Shown here: piece by piece, positions 33,296 through 45,059 of the stretch
Position numbering within the stretch: the stretch's first letter is position 1
How the letters are laid out: each line of letters opens with the position of its first letter
DNA from: Serripes groenlandicus
Lineage: Eukaryota > Mollusca > Bivalvia > Cardiida > Cardiidae
Direction of reading: 5' to 3'
DNA length: 64,000 nucleotides
NCBI GenBank assembly: GCA_031761405.1
Contig: JASEVX010000001.1
Coordinates: forward strand, 204,899,675-204,963,674
Made by a program: the position numbers and the translations under genes
Notes under the pieces: model-generated
Told to the model about the DNA's origin: nothing
The model's database searches: none
Seen by the model: the letters and a program-made list of their open reading frames with translations, nothing else

Positions 33296-33685
33296 ACCTC
33301 TCCCCCCCAATAGAGACGCATTTTGACCAAAACGACTTTTGAAATAATTATGTAAAAAAGAGAAATTACGCATAATAAGCAATTTCTCCTTTTGTCACAA
33401 TGTTTTCAACTCTAAGTCAATAATTAGATTATTTACGGAAAGTGTTCATTGTTTCGACTAGATGTTTTAAAAGTCGACTGCTGCAGCAGACGACTTTGAA
33501 CGTATTTTGTCGAAACATAGAAAATCTCGATAATTGAATGGATAACCTATGACTAAAAGTGGAAAACATTGTGACAAAAGGAGAAATTGCACGTTTTGTG
33601 CAATTTCTTCTTTTGTCACTATGTCTTCAAAAAAGCCGTCTGCTGCAGAGACGTCCGAAAGCGTTTATACGAGGGAAAGAGTTAA
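33296..33685. mobile_element. Two TTAA-hairpin MITEs fused at their GTCTGCTGCAG boxes
   Basis: A plus-type copy (33296-33485) runs into a minus-type copy (to TTAA at 33682-33685) through a shared CTGCTGCAGCAGACGACTTT; both termini at the joint are gone. The second copy has the GCAC/GTGC stem. Confidence 0.7.
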
Positions 33686-33689
33686 AACA

Positions 33690-34825
33690 TACGAATATCA
33701 TAAAGCTGTTTGTTTTAAACGATCACCTGTTTGGAGTTCTAAAAATAATCAATATTCAAATTAGGACAGGGTGAATCTTATCGCGTGCCCATGTTTAAAT
33801 TAGGGATGTCCCCTTTTATATCCCTGTTTGGAGACCTTTTATGTCCATCGTCAATGATAAAACGCTTTCGAACGTATTATTAGAACGCTGTATCAGTGAT
33901 CCTTTGATCCCTTTGAAGGCTGTGTGTACGCATGCGCTATGACGTATGGATGGATGTACCGTTATTCCTTCTTTTTGGCCAGAAGAAATGTATCGATAGA
34001 AATATTAAACAAAAAAGAAGAATATATGATGATTTAAAATAAATTCAACTCGTTCCCAAACACAGACGCATTTTAACGCGTTTGCATCTTATGTACATGT
34101 GAACATTCTGGAACAGAGATACACTTGTCATGAAGGGAAACTACTCCTTCGGGCATAATATATGCAACTCTATTTAAAAAAAAATATATATAATAAGGAG
34201 ACTTTCTATATATTTATCCAGATGTATTTTTGTAATGCTATCTACTGCATATTTGTTGTGTTTGTGGATTTAAAAACAACACGAGTAGGACACAACCATA
34301 GCTAATTTCGAGATACTTAGTCGGATAACCATCTTCATATGTCAAGGGTGATCTATCCATTACATTACCATAACAACTTATGGGAATGCTAATGTACGAA
34401 GTAGCCTTGGCTAGCGAACATGTCGGATGACTGAAACTTGACCATCCGAAGCAAAAGGGTCAATTGTGCATCATGGGTAGGATTTAATTTAATGACAGTG
34501 TCCCCTTTTCGCAGTTAGATACCCTGCTGTGATCTTTAATCACCTTCAACAATTCCCCATTCGAGAGAATTTGGTCAGATACAAAAGCATCAAAGAACCT
34601 TGGTAGATTATTTCTTATTCTCAGGTATTTCTAAAAAGATAATCCTGTTAAAGATAGAATGAGGATTTATATTTTTAGAAAATCCCTTTCGTTTGAGATT
34701 GACCGGTCAATGTTTATAAATGATATAAAAGTGTCGAGTTGTGTTTTATTCATGCGTTTGTTTTAAAGTATTTCATTGTATTTATTTTCTTTTGATCAGG
34801 ATCTTCCCCACTTGCCATCGAAGCA
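33690..34825. other. No gene seen
   Basis: Unique-looking sequence with one decayed TTAA MITE at about 34054-34270; no coding signal recognised. Confidence 0.45.
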
Positions 34826-34829
34826 TTCT

Positions 34830-35059
34830 TTAACCCTTTCCCTCATATAGGCGCTTTCTGACGCCTCTGCAGCAGACAGCTTTTTGAAAACATAGTGACA
34901 AAAGAAGAAATTGCACAAAACGTGCAATTTCTCCTTTTGCCACAATGTTTACCACTTTTTGTCATAGGTTATCCATTCAATTATGGAGATTTTCTATGTT
35001 TTGACAAAAAAAGTTCAAAGTCGTCTGCTGCAGAATTGTCGTATGAGGGGAAGGGTTAA
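34830..35059 (+). mobile_element. TTAA-hairpin MITE copy, full length, GCAC/GTGC stem variant
   Basis: TTAACCCTTTCCCTCATATA to GAGGGGAAGGGTTAA; stem TTGCACAAAACGTGCAA. Confidence 0.85.
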
Positions 35060-35076
35060 GCGTCTGGATAACGCTA

Positions 35077-35299
35077 ATAACCCTTTCCCACATGTAGACG
35101 CACTCTGACGCCTCCACAGCAGACGACTTTTGAAAACAAATGTGAAAAAAAAGGATAAATGAGCAATTTCTTCATTTGTCACAATGTTTTCAACTTTATT
35201 CAATAATTAAACTTTCATTACGGTAGGTGTTTCACATTTTTGTTCAGATGTTTTCCAAGTCGTCTATTGCATATGTGCTGTATATGGGAAAGGGATAAC
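35077..35299 (+). mobile_element. TTAA-hairpin MITE copy
   Basis: ATAACCCTTTCCCACATGTA to ATGGGAAAGGGATAA, 18 bp after the previous copy. Confidence 0.7.
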
Positions 35300-35605
35300 T
35301 TAACCATGGCTATTTATATATAGACATAGAAGTGCCATTCATATGTTGAATCATTCTATCATACAATTCAGTCAGATTATAATTATGTAAATATGTAGTA
35401 AACTAGACTATACGTTAAATTATTTCAACTCAACCCATTTATATTTGTTATATATTTATTTATGAACGAAATGAACACTTGAACTTGAATATTAAGGTGA
35501 CTAATAGGACCGATGGACCGGGTGCTATTCATTGTGTTGTATTGTTTGTATTGCTTGTAAAATATGCACATGTCACTATAATAAAATATTTACTTACTTA
35601 TATAC

Positions 35606-36600
35606 AACAAACAAAAACAACACCCGCATGTCTGCTGTGAGTAAATGAGTCAAATAGTGTATTCATACAATCAGCCATCTCAGTTAAAGTGTTGGGCAAA
35701 CATTAAACCTTTCCCACATTTAGACACTTTCTGACGCCTCTGCAACATGAATGAGCAAATTCTCCTTTTTTCACAATGTTTTAATAATTATTCAATAACC
35801 ATACTTTCACTTAGTGAAGTGTTTCCCATTTTTTGTCTAGATGTTTTTATTGTCGTCTGCAGCAGATTTGCCATATGTGGGGAAGGGATAACTCAACCAC
35901 GACTATAGACATCTTTGTAATGTGACCAGTATTGACATTCATTAAACTAGAATGGAGTGCTCCGCGAAGCTCGTGTGTCACCTGCACATGCTCATTGAAA
36001 GTGTGACGAAAAAGTGTGACGGACAGACAGACAGACTCCGGACAAAAAAAGTAATCCCTAAGTGCCTACCATGCTACGCAGGGTGACACAAAAATATCTA
36101 CAAACAAAATATAAAACAACAACAACAACCGTATGTCTGTTGTGAGTAAATGAGTCAAATAGTGTATTCATACAATCAGCCATCTCAGTTAAAGTGTTGG
36201 GTTAACGTTAAACCTTTCTCACATGTAGACGTTTTCTGACGCCTCTGCAACAGTTGACTTTTGAAAACTTTGAGCAATTTCTCCTTTTGTCGCAATATTT
36301 TCAACTTTATTCAATAATCATACTTTCACTTAGTGAGATATTTCCAATTTTTCATTGTCGTTTGCAGCAGATTTGCTATATGTGGGGAAGGTAGAACTCA
36401 ACCACAACTATACACATACATAGACATCTTTTTAATGAGACTAGTATTGCCATTCATGAAATAATATCTAAAAAAACCACCACAACAACAACAACCGTAT
36501 GTATGTTGTGAATACATGAGTCAAATAGTGTATTCATACAATCAGACATCGCTGTTAAAGTGTTGGGTAAACATTAAAGTATTTGAATGAATGGGGGACA
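35606..36600 (+). repeat. Tandem block (2.3 units) carrying a degenerate TTAA MITE in each full unit
   Basis: The lead GAGTCAAATAGTGTATTCAT, ACAATCAG, CAGTTAAAGTGTTGG recurs at about 35645, 36147 and 36512. Units 1 and 2 carry MITE copies at 35703-35891 and 36208-36394; unit 1 also holds a (GACA)n-containing insertion near 35940-36095. Unit 3 stops before its MITE. Confidence 0.7.
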
Positions 36601-36690
36601 GGTGATTGTATCGCGGGGGAAATGGGGTGTTCGTGAGACCATTTCCCAAGGGTGTATTTTAATACCATCTGAGGGACGTATTAAAATTTA

Positions 36691-36930
36691 GTAAACCCTT
36701 TTCCCACAAACAACAAATCTGCAGCAAACAACTTTGAAATCATGGTCTACGTCTCACTGGGCTGTCATATGTAAATGAAAGAAAAATAATAATTGACTAA
36801 GTTGGAAACGTTGTGAAAATAAGATTAGTTGCTTATTACGAGCTATTTCTCCTTTGTCCACAATGTTTGCAAAAATCATCAGCTGCAGGAGCATCACACC
36901 AGAAAGGATCTGAATGTGGGAAATTGTTAA
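36691..36930 (-). mobile_element. TTAA-hairpin MITE copy
   Basis: GTAAACCCTTTTCCCACAAA to GTGGGAAATTGTTAA; hairpin diverged. Confidence 0.65.
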
Positions 36931-37114
36931 GTTGGAAATACAGTAGAAGTAAAGAAGTTGTTAACTAATCTTTATATACTATTTTTGTCTAAAATGTCTA
37001 TAATTATTTAATTCTAATACAACTGTTGTCTGAAGTGTCTATCATTATGTTCGCAGAGTATTTTGTTTGAATTGTGTTTAAAGTTGCCTTGAACAATATT
37101 TCAATTATGACAAG

Positions 37115-38092
37115 GCTTTTCCCGGGTTCTTCGCAGAGTATTTTGTTTGAATTGTGTTTTACGTTTTGCGTTTCCCTGGTTGTTCGCCGATTATTTTGTT
37201 TGAATTCTGTTTTACGTTTTGCGTTTCCCTGGTTGTTCGCCGATTATTTTGTTTGAATTCTGTTTTACGTTTTGCGTTTCCCTGGTTGTTCGCAGAGTAT
37301 TTTGTTTGAATTGTGTTTTACATTTTGCGTTTCCCTGGTTGTTCGCCGATTATTTTGTTTGAATTGTGTGTTACGTCGCCGACCTTCAACACTATTTCAG
37401 TTATATCAAGGCGTTTCCCTGGTACAAAGTCTGTTGGTATTATTTATCCTGACACTGATGGTATCAGTCAAGGCGTTTCCCTGGTACAAAGTATTTTGGT
37501 ATTATTTATCCTGACACGGATGGCATCAGTCAAGGCGTTTTTTCCATGCTACAAAATATATTGGTATTATTTATCCTGACACGGATGACATCAGTCAATG
37601 CATTTCCCTGGTACAAAGTATATGAGTATCATTTATCCTGACACTGCTGGCATTAGTCAATGCATTTCCCTGGTACAAAGTATATGGGTATCATTTATCC
37701 TGACACTGCTGGCATTAGTCAATGCATTTCCCTGGTACAAAGTATATGGGTATCATTTATCCTGACACTGATGGCATCAGTCAAGGAGCTTCCCTGGTAC
37801 AAAGTATATTGGTATTATTTATCCTGACACTGATGGTATCAGTCAAGGCGTATTTTCCCTAGTACCAAATATATTGGTATTATTTATCCTGACACTGATG
37901 GCATCAGTCAATGCGTTTCCCTGGCACAACATATATCGGTATCAGTCGTAATGATATCGCAACCCTAAGCGCCAAGGTGGGAAGCCATTATTACCATTTA
38001 TAAAGCCATTGGTGTGGCTAGAACGGGAGATCGAACTTTGATTTCCCGCTCCCGAGACCGGCACTTTAGATACCACGAGACGGTAACTGTTA
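37115..38092 (-). repeat. SINE family B (minus) with 53 bp and 61 bp tandem expansions
   Basis: The SINE head and body are at 37940-38092. Its 3' half has expanded to the left: about nine units of roughly 61 bp (TTCCCTGGTACAAAGTATAT, TGGTATTATTTATCCTGACA) at 37400-37945, then about five units of 53 bp (CGCCGATTATTTTGTTTGAA, TTTACGTTTTGCGTTTCCCT) at 37115-37395. The unit sequences correspond to CATTTCCTGGGTAAGTTACC and TGGTCCATTTATCCTGACAC of the SINE. Confidence 0.7.
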
Positions 38093-38184
38093 AGGCAACT
38101 ACTGACATAATATTACATGCAAGACTGATAAAGGAGACTAATTTCACTATTTACTACAATGTCTAATCTTTAACAATAGTCGGA

Positions 38185-38490
38185 TCAATTATTTAGACAA
38201 ATACTACCACACAAGACCAAATATGTATAAACTATCACAATTATTGAATACGCCAAGAGAACTAAAACTGAAAAGCATAAGCCTGTTATGTGAAAGTATT
38301 ATGAAAATGTTAAAAGAAGTTACGAACTTGTTACTTAATATTACATGTACATGTAGTATCGCTACATCAAAAGACGCAAGGAATTTAAGATATCAGATAA
38401 GAACATTAATGAAATCTTCCATAGCAAAAAATAATGAAAGAAATACGACCGTTCCAACTCTCATTATACCCTATGCTATTGTGTCATCGT
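38185..38490 (+). pseudogene. LINE ORF2 extreme C-terminus fragment
   Basis: In frame from 38185: INYLDKYYHTRPNMYKLSQ, then LLNTPRELKLKSISLL. The KYY.TRP.M.K..QLLN pattern is typical of the last residues of the LINE type seen at 13933. An ORF-like tail continues to 38490 without a recognisable domain. Confidence 0.55.
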
Positions 38491-38654
38491 GACTTAATAT
38501 TATTATAGGTATTTATATTGTAAAATAGAGTTTATTCTATCTACTTTTGTAAATGTAAGCAAAAATACGAATACATAAGAAGAATGCATTCAGCTAGGGA
38601 AACCTGAATTTACCACTGGAACGATTATTAAGTCATCTGATTTCATCGCATTTT

Positions 38655-38855
38655 TGTTGTAGCTGTAGAGCTTTTTACTTGGGTTAGGGAGGTCGCGTGT
38701 ACAATCCCGACCGTGTCATACCAAAGGATGTAAACATGGTAGTTATGGAGTTCCCTCTTTGGCGCTCAGTAATGTGCGGTAACAAATTCGACTGATTAGC
38801 TGGTGTCAAGATAAATTTACCAATAGTAATTTAACCAGGAAACTATCGGAATGCC
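38655..38855 (+). mobile_element. SINE family B, degenerate
   Basis: GTTGTAGCTGTAGAGCTTTT, GTGTACAATCCCGACCGTG, then CTTTGGCGCTCAG. Confidence 0.55.
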
Positions 38856-38989
38856 CCTTGAAATGCTTCTGGACTGTCTACGCGTGGTAAAAGTTAGTCC
38901 AAACTGTTTACTTTAGTGTCTTTATGTCAGTTGTTCAATTCAACATTACTACTACACATCTCAACGCACAGTGCTGGAGTGAAAGACAG

Positions 38990-39140
38990 TGGTACAATGG
39001 TAGAGCGTCGGCCTCTCGTACCAAATGGCCCGGTTCGAATCCCGTGATGACTGGTCAAGTCTCCATGAAGCAGGCATCGAGAGTGATAATTTTAAGATGA
39101 AATATTTCGTCTCGGTAACGATGTAAAATAGATAAGTTTA
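38990..39140 (+). mobile_element. SINE family E
   Basis: GTGGTACAATGGTAGAGCGT, CGGTTCGAATCCCGTGATGA, GCAGGCATCGAGAGTGAT. Confidence 0.6.
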
Positions 39141-39644
39141 AACAACAAGAATGACCCAGATATATCATACATACGGACATTAAAACAATGAACGATGGCT
39201 TTCCGAATCAGACTATTGCAATAGAATAACAAATATCAACTGATTAGTTTGGATGCTCTTAAGATATATTGACCAAGTGTATGATAACATAATTCAAAGT
39301 GGCCCTATTTCTCGTAAAGCTAAGGGTAAATGACTTCAAAGTTTGTTGTCACACAAAAAGGTATAATGAGTATCGTATGCAACCTGCGCGCGTATTTGTC
39401 GGCTGCTGTTGGACCGTTATCTTTTGTGTGAGGAAAATAACGCTACTTGAAAATACAGCAGGTGGTAAAAAGTTGAATGAAAACATTGAACAAGAATAGA
39501 AGTTTGAGAAATTAACATGATGCCCAAGCGCCTTTCGATAATGGTTCAGTTATATCGAGGGGACAGAACGTCGGACTGTAAAACTATCGTCGACATTCAG
39601 AATTGTTACATTTTTTCGTTTACTTGATTAGTAATCGTATATAT

Positions 39645-39845
39645 TAAATTGATTGATTGATTTTTTTATTGATTTATTGGGGTGTTACCCGATTTTCAAT
39701 AATAGTTAATCTATATCCAGAGGACAAAACACGTATCCATGGTCCTTCGACGGCTAACAAGTACGAAACTCGGCACAGGGCGCCCAAAGGACACTGCATC
39801 ATTAATGCCGCGAGCAAGGATCGAAGCAGGGACACTACGGTTCAA
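39645..39845 (-). mobile_element. SINE family F, minus strand
   Basis: Tail GATTGATTGATTTTTTTATT and GGGGTGTTACCCG at the left, B-box-like region near 39815. Confidence 0.55.
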
Positions 39846-39965
39846 ACCCTCGGTTTAGTTTAAATTTATTTATTTTACATTGATTGCTTATGTTAATAAC
39901 GGTCGATCTCTCTTTCCTGGAGACATAACAAGTACTCGCGCCGTTTTGTGTGGAGGCAGGGATTT
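39845..39965 (-). mobile_element. SINE family E fragment, minus strand
   Basis: TTTATTTTACATTGATTGCT, CCTGGAGACATAACAAGTAC, CGCGCCGTTTTGTGTGG. A further fragment lies at 40600-40695. Confidence 0.5.
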
Positions 39966-40122
39966 AGGAATTCATACAGCTGCTATCTTTCTTTTCATTT
40001 TTTTTTTATATCTTTTAAAGATGTATTGATTAGTTTATCCTACATGTTAAAGCTGAATAACGAACAATGCAGACCGATATAAAACTGCACAAACGTGTCT
40101 TTTCGATTTGGGACAAGACTTT

Positions 40123-40388
40123 AAAAATAGTAGTAATGGCTGCCGTCCTTGGCGCTCAGGGTTGCGGTGTAAGCATTACTACTGACGTAAGTGGTGTAGT
40201 GCTAGAAACTTCGCTTTGATGCGGGAGGTCGTGGATTCGATCCCCACCAGGTCATACCGAAGGTTTTAAAAATGGTACTAATGACTGCCCTCCTTGGTAC
40301 TCAGGGTTGCGGGGTAAGCATTGCGACTGACTGGCTGGTGTGAGGATAAAAGGACCGATGGTACTGGTAACTTACCCAGGAACTGGGC
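40123..40388 (+). mobile_element. SINE family B, one full copy behind a partial one
   Basis: A 3' piece (40123-40195) is followed by a full head GTGGTGTAGTGCTAGAAAC, GGATTCGATCCCC and body to CTTACCCAGGAACTGG. Confidence 0.6.
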
Positions 40389-40399
40389 TTTTAGTTAAG

Positions 40400-42235
40400 G
40401 CCGAAGCCAAGAAGCCATATTTGTTTTAAAATTTGGGGAAAAGCGAACAATTTACTTTTTTATTTTCATTTGTTCGATAGTGTGCCAAAACCTACTTTAA
40501 TATTCTTAAAAGACGTAGATCTTTTCTTTGTAGTCTTACATGTTTTCTACAATTTTTTTCCCATCAAGCATCAACTGCTTATTTGTTTCTCGATTTAGTT
40601 TAAACTTACTTATTTTACATCGACTGCGAAACAAGCTTTAAGCTTATATTAATCAATCTCGATGTACCAGTACTCGCGCCGTTTGATTGAGGGAGATATT
40701 TCAGGTGGGTGCCTTTGTGAGTTTGTTTTGTAAACTATTCTTTGGTTTCACTTTGGTGGCTTTATTTTTGCATTTGGTCTTTAAATTGACATGAGTTGTC
40801 TTAACAATGTTAAAGGTAAATTAGCAGCTGATTCTTGACTTTATGGTGTAAATAGTAAACGCAATGATTGTCTGATATGCTTATGTAACCAGATTGTTTT
40901 GATGGGTTTAAGCCTATATCAGCTTTTCTTTAGATTTCTTTTTGGTGGCAATCTTTAGTCACATGATTAGAGCTAATATGTTTTCACAGTCATTTAGTTG
41001 CTGGACATTGGTCACATAACATCTTCTCAAATATGGTCAACCGTTGATTCATTGTTTAATTGCTATGTACTTGTAAACCTCTTTCCTTCTTTTCCTGTGA
41101 TGTTCTTTACATTGGATTGACCGTTGGTATTTTGTAATTGATTATATTTGCTCTTTTTGGAGTTTTTGCGTCTTTGTCATGTCCCCCGGTCTATTTACCC
41201 TTTTTTTTCACATAAAACTAACATATGTTATTCGTTTTACAGCTAACTTCTAAATGATGAGATATATATGAATGGTTGTTGAAAGGGAAAGAAGAAGAAT
41301 ATTGAAACATTTAGTCAATTTGATTGGTAAGCTTTATTAATAATATTGTTCCACTGTTTATATATTTGAAGAAAGCAAGAGAAACTTTGGGAAGAGTCTA
41401 TAAATATATCATGAAGGATTTTATATGTTTTAATAGCTAGACGAATGAAGTGTATATATTTTTGTTACAATGTAAACCATACTGAAGATGTATATATTGT
41501 TTATTTAAGGTATTGATTGTACAAATGAACAGATGTTATTTTATTGTAATGCTCCTTTTCTGATAATGTAATTGCAGAATGAGGAATTCAGGAATATACT
41601 GTATAGAGGTTGAAATAACTCGTTGGTGTTTAATTTCCCAAATCCACTGAGCGAGCCGGTACACTTACAGCACACGGTTTCTATACTTCTTGTTTGAATG
41701 GCCATGTATAATACTTGTCTAGATTTGATCGTGCAGTGTATATGTATGGGTATGATAGTGTGAGTGCATTGATGAAACTTAAATAAAAAAATAAATATAA
41801 TAATAATAAAACAATGATAAATAAATTAAATAAATAAGTAAATAAATGAATAAATAAATGAATAAATGAATTAAATAATAAATGAATAAATAATAAATGA
41901 ATAAATAATTAAATAATAAATGAATAAATAATAAATGAATAAATAATAAATGAATAAATAAATAAATAGATAAAAAACATCGAATCTGAACAAGCTGATA
42001 ATTTGCTTATCTTATCGTAAGTTGCACACACAGGAATATTCTTTATTCCGTAACATAAACTTTACAAAGTTTCTAGCTACATTAATATGAATATTATAAC
42101 ATATAATACAAAGACCAAGACAATATAGAACATAAGCATTAAGAAAGCACCAACATAACTATGCGAGTGTCGTGTGTCCACGACGCCACTCAGGATTACA
42201 GCGCATACATAATTCAATATAAAATTTAACGTGTG
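40400..42235. other. No gene seen
   Basis: This is the longest stretch with few recognised elements: a SINE E fragment (40600-40695) and the AATA tract (41797-41975). From 40700 to 41780 it is T-rich on the plus strand with no frame over 60 codons. Confidence 0.5.
41797..41975 (+). repeat. (AATAAATG/AATA)n low-complexity tract
   Basis: An AT-rich array of AATAAATGAATAAATAATAA type with irregular steps of 4-15 bp. Confidence 0.85.
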
Positions 42236-42238
42236 TTA

Positions 42239-42469
42239 TTAACCCTTTCACACATTCGATTTTGTTGGCAGCAGACGACTTTGAAAACATACCCGAAACA
42301 AATTGGAAACTCCCTTTAAATAAAAGTACTATAATTGAATAGAGTTGTAAACATGGAGACAACAGGAGAAATTGCTTGTTTTGAGCAATTTCTTCTTTTT
42401 TCGACATGTTTTCAAAAAGTCGTCTGCTGCAGTGGCGTCTGAAAGCGTCTATATGAGGGAAATGGTTCG
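42239..42469 (-). mobile_element. TTAA-hairpin MITE copy, full length
   Basis: TTAACCCTTTCACACATTCG to GAGGGAAATGGTTCG; intact hairpin with GTTTT loop. Confidence 0.75.
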
Positions 42470-42744
42470 AATATCTATGATCGTATGTAATTAAATATAG
42501 GACTCATTTGTTATTTACCGTACGTGGAATCGGGATTATTTCGACATGTATATAGACAACAACTTTACCATACAAAAGGGATCAAAAAGGAAAAAGAAAA
42601 GAAAAAGAGAAGCAATTTGCAAAATAATCCCAAGAGAATCAGTTATTAGGTAATTTTATAGTTCAATTCAATTCAATACAGTGTGATAACTCCGACATTA
42701 ACCAAAAATACCGCATCAATGGTTAGAGAATAGTATCTGTCCAA

Positions 42745-43014
42745 TACACAAATCTGGTCAGATGAATGATCCGAATAACTACAGAGGAATGCCTCTCGTA
42801 AATGGTATTTACAAAGTGTTCTCTTCCATTTCAAATAATCGATTATGAAAATGGGTGTCTATAAATAATCACATTGATGATTTCGTAAAGGTTATTCGCC
42901 AATTGATATTATGTTTACTTTGCAAACTTTGATAACTAAAAAAATTATCGAAAAGAGGCGGATGTTTGTGTATCATATTCTTTTATTTTGAAAAAGCATT
43001 TGATTATGTTTCAC
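42745..43014 (+). pseudogene. LINE reverse transcriptase fragment, copy 1
   Basis: Translation gives QMNDPNNYRGMPLVNGIYKV and, after a frame break, the IDIMFTLQTLITKK-like palm segment, ending FEKAFDYV. DPNNYRG...N...KV and F.KAFD are reverse transcriptase motifs. Stops and a frameshift make it non-functional, and a MITE is inserted directly after it at 43015. Confidence 0.65.
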
Positions 43015-43192
43015 TTAACCGTTTCCCACATACATCAAATTTGCAGCAGACCACTTTGAAAATATACCGCCAAATAATTGGAAACTCCATTTAAATGAAA
43101 GTAATGAGTAATTTCTTCTTTTGTCCCCATGTTTTCAAACAGCCGTCTGCTGCAGAGGCGTCAGAAAGCATCTATATGAGGAAAAGGGATAA
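43015..43192 (-). mobile_element. TTAA-hairpin MITE copy inserted in LINE copy 1
   Basis: TTAACCGTTTCCCACATACA to GAGGAAAAGGGATAA; left hairpin arm deleted. The unit 2 remnant is at 44171-44225. Confidence 0.7.
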
Positions 43193-43415
43193 AGCCTTGC
43201 GTAAAAGTGGCAGATTCCAGTACCAGTTACTTCCCTTGTTTGAAAAGGTTAAAGCTCGCCAATGAGTATTTATAAATTATATTTGTTAAGATGCCGGGAA
43301 TAAATGTAACTCAGATATTTTTGAACTACTTATATTCCTATTATGATAATATTAATGTTCGTAGATGATTTAGCAAGCCCAATTGATACAGTCACACAAT
43401 CACAGAGACAAACAA
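43193..43415 (+). pseudogene. LINE reverse transcriptase fragment with FVDD catalytic box, copy 1
   Basis: This continues the copy interrupted by the MITE at 43015-43192. It reads MFVDDLASPIDTVTQSQRQT, the two-Asp catalytic motif C (usually FADD) and its downstream helix. The line before (GRFQYQLLPLFEKVKARQ-like) is frameshifted. Confidence 0.6.
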
Positions 43416-43654
43416 ACAAATGCAATAGAATACTTTAACACGGTCATGTGGGTTTTTCTCGAAATGTTCTCAAATGAAAACGTTGACTCTCGTGGTACGA
43501 TTCCCGTAAGAGCAACACCATTTTAGGACCACACCACGCGCGTGCACTGGTTGTGTATCTAGGATTGAAACATATCAACCATTACAAAGAAAACAAAGTA
43601 TGATTAATAATTTTGATAATCACAATTCAGACACGATTGATTGAAAGTTTGTTG

Positions 43655-43835
43655 TATTACGCCGCTTTCAACTTTCAACTATGTTTCAGTTATATCACGG
43701 CATTTCCTGGGTAAGTTACCAATACTACTGGTCCATTTATCCTGACACGAGCAAGTCAGTCGAAATGCTATCCCCGCAATCCTGATCACCAAGGAGGGCA
43801 GCCATTACTATCACTCTACCTATAAACCACGAGGC
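43655..43835 (-). mobile_element. SINE family B, minus strand (duplication unit 1)
   Basis: ACGCCGCTTTCAACTTTC, CACGGCATTTCCTGGGTAAG, CTGACACGAGCAAGTCAG; head truncated. Confidence 0.65.
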
Positions 43836-43884
43836 GGTCGAAAATAAAGAAACAACATTTAACTTTCATTGAGCATCCTGCATC

Positions 43885-44168
43885 AATGGTCAGAGAGTAT
43901 TATCTGTCCAATACACACATCTGGCCAGATGAATGATCCGAATAACTACAGAGGAATATCTCTCGTAAATGGTATTTACAAAGTGTTTTCTTCCGTTTTA
44001 AATATTCGATTATGAAAATGGGTGTCTATAAATAATCACCTTGATGAATCCGGATTTCGTAATGGTTATTCGCCAATTGATATTATGTTTACTTTGCATG
44101 CTTTGATAACAAAATATTTCTCGAAAAGAGGCGGATGTTTGTGTATCATATTCATTTATATTGAAAAA
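43885..44168 (+). pseudogene. LINE reverse transcriptase fragment, copy 2
   Basis: It reads QMNDPNNYRGISLVNGIYKV, then a stop, then MSINNHLDESGFRNGYSPID and IMFTLHALITKYFSKRGG. Nearly identical to 42745-43014 but without its internal deletion, and also carrying an in-frame stop. Confidence 0.7.
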
Positions 44169-44261
44169 ACTCAACCCTTTCCCACATACAACAAGATACT
44201 TTGAAAATATACCGCCAAATAATTTAAAACTCCCCGGTAAACTAGGTAATTATTTTGAAGA

Positions 44262-44490
44262 ACAACAACTCTTGCGTAAAAGTGGAAGATTGCAGTACCA
44301 GTTACTTCCCTTGTTTGAAAAAGGTTGCTCGCCAATGAGTATTTATAAATTAGATTTGTTAAGATGCCAGGAATAAATGGTATTTTGTAACTACTCATAT
44401 TATTAGTATCATAATATTAATGTTCGCAGATGATTAAGCAAGCCCAATTGTTACAGTCACACAATCACAGAGACAAACAAACAAATGCAA
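44262..44490 (+). pseudogene. LINE reverse transcriptase fragment with FADD box followed by stop, copy 2
   Basis: It reads MFADD then a stop codon, then ASPIVTVTQSQRQT, homologous to 43345-43410. The stop directly after the catalytic aspartates shows independent decay of the two copies. Confidence 0.6.
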
Positions 44491-44699
44491 TAGAGGTCAT
44501 GTGGTTTTATTTTCTCGAAATGTTCTCAAATGAAAACGTTGACGCTCGTGGTACGATTTCCGTAGCAACATTTAAGGACCTCGCCATGCGATTGCACTGA
44601 TTGAGTATCTAAGAATGAAACATATCAAACAGTAGAAAGAAAACAAAGTATGATTAATAATTTTGATAATCACAATTCAGACATGATTGATTTAATGTT

Positions 44700-44945
44700 T
44701 GGTGTATTACGTCGCTTTCAGCAATTTTTCAGTTTTATCATTGAATTTCCTGGGTAAGTGACCAATACTGCTGGTCCATTTATCCTATCACCAGCCAGTC
44801 AGTCGTAATGCGAACCCTGGCAACCCTTAGCGCAAAGGAGGCCAGCCATTACTATCGTTTTGAAAGTATTTGGTATGACCAGGCCGGGGATCGAACCCAT
44901 AATCTCCTGCCCCCGAGGCGGACGCTCTACCATTCACGAACGAGA
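44700..44945 (-). mobile_element. SINE family B, minus strand (duplication unit 2), with head
   Basis: Includes the reverse head CCGGGGATCGAACCCATAAT and GAGGCGGACGCTCTACCATT that unit 1 has lost. Confidence 0.65.
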
Positions 44946-45059
44946 AGGTATTCAGACACGACATGCGTTTCACAAACAATAAGCGACAATGTGTCTTCCG
45001 TACATTACACAATATAACATTCCTTTACTATTAACTATATAAATATGATTACATAATAA

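Larger units (their letters stand above)
42695..44945 (+). repeat. Two-copy tandem segmental duplication (~1.1 kb units)
   Basis: Unit 1 (about 42695-43850) and unit 2 (about 43865-44945) share, in order, the same LINE fragment, a TTAA MITE, the FVDD/FADD segment and a SINE on the minus strand. The MITE in unit 2 has lost its middle and right half. The units differ by scattered substitutions and small indels. Confidence 0.7.
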
